A stretch of DNA of 22,500 bases from IMG/VR virus record IMGVR_UViG_3300014962_000531, positions 1 to 22,500 of that record; one strand, 5' to 3'. A program made the position numbers and the translations under genes. This stretch comes from a virus. Within the stretch, counting starts at the first letter, position 1, and each line of letters starts with the position of its first letter. This document shows, piece by piece, positions 22,133-22,500 of this stretch. The notes under the pieces were generated by a model, which saw only the letters and a list, made by a program, of their open reading frames with translations, ran no database searches and was not told the origin of the DNA.

Positions 22133-22500
22133 ATGTCAGAAGATATCGTAAAAAACTATCCAGGTACTTCGCAGGGCCACACCCATACAGGTGAAGGTGC
22201 AGTAGCATCTGGTTCTACCGCAGACGCAGCAGCCATTGTTAATGGTCGTGAAGGCGTTATGGGTAACATTGCGGGTGCAAACTACGGTGATGCTCAACTT
22301 GGTGTAAATCCAGTTGGTACACCTGGTGGTATCCTACTGCCAGAGCAGGCTCGTCGCTTCATAGATTATGTCTGGGATGCAACTGTTCTCGCTAAGGATG
22401 GACGTAGAGTTACAATGAGAGCCAACACAATGGAACTTGAAAAGGTTAACGTTGGTGAGCGTGTAATTCGTGCAGCAGCACAAGCAAATCCTACATTTAC
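22133..22500 (+). CDS. Major capsid protein, HK97-type (partial, first 122 aa)
   Basis: The frame is open to the window end. The N-terminus (MSEDIVKNYPGTSQGHTHTG) is flexible and likely part of a delta-domain or cleaved arm. Later residues, LLPEQARRFIDYVWDATVLA and RVTMRANTMELEKVNVGERV, resemble the N-terminal region of HK97-fold major capsid proteins. The position directly after the protease-scaffold gene and a very strong ribosome binding site agree. The start is fixed by that site. The gap to the protease stop is 30 bases. Only about a third of a typical capsid protein is visible, so the assignment relies on these motifs and context. Confidence 0.85.
   Translation, partial: MSEDIVKNYPGTSQGHTHTGEGAVASGSTADAAAIVNGREGVMGNIAGANYGDAQLGVNPVGTPGGILLPEQARRFIDYVWDATVLAKDGRRVTMRANTMELEKVNVGERVIRAAAQANPTF

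Noticed and set aside
1-22500. tRNA genes, CRISPR arrays or insertion sequences
   Set aside because: No cloverleaf-like segments with the GTTCRA motif, no regular spacer-repeat arrays and no transposase reading frames were seen on reading both strands.

Overview
This window is the late, structural part of a tailed double-stranded DNA phage genome (or prophage). Every convincing gene lies on the + strand, packed with short gaps or 1 to 23 base overlaps. The DNA is AT-rich. Portal, prohead protease and HK97-type major capsid genes identify a caudovirus; siphovirus or myovirus morphology cannot be decided here. The host is probably a low-GC actinobacterium, such as a freshwater or marine planktonic lineage. 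The evidence is an r1t-like holin domain, cell-wall-degrading enzymes of types common in actinophages, and many start codons lying exactly 6 or 7 bases after a TATAAT or TATACT box with no Shine-Dalgarno, which is the geometry of leaderless actinobacterial promoters. The host assignment is inference.

Layout. (1) 1-3482: the end of an unknown gene, two small virion-type proteins, a pyocin-knob fibre protein and a protein with three fibronectin type III domains. (2) 3538-5505: lysis genes. These are a NlpC/P60 peptidase with an N-terminal hydrophobic segment, then a 466-residue M23 peptidase with peptidoglycan-binding repeats whose C-terminus is a two-helix holin. A near-perfect ribosome binding site and in-frame ATG inside this gene would make the holin alone. 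A strong terminator follows. (3) 5597-14980: adhesin region. A 1131-residue fibre is followed by six paralogous fibre genes that all begin with a MALDFP-type module but carry different tips (three tail-collar/His-rich, three jelly-roll-like). Three small proteins are interspersed, two of them resembling tail-fibre assembly chaperones. (4) 15005-18730: a 1241-residue tail protein with LamG-like segments. (5) 18749-22500: a small unknown protein, portal, a prohead protease with a scaffold domain that appears to be translated separately from an internal start, and the start of the major capsid gene, which runs off the window.

How the parts work together. Portal, protease/scaffold and capsid proteins build the head. 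The fibre and LamG-like genes form the host-recognition apparatus, apparently with several alternative adhesins sharing one docking module. The lysis genes release progeny. Two genes (lysin/holin and protease/scaffold) use the same device of an internal, in-frame, strong ribosome binding site to obtain a second product from one reading frame. Most fibre genes seem to have their own leaderless promoter rather than depending on one long transcript.
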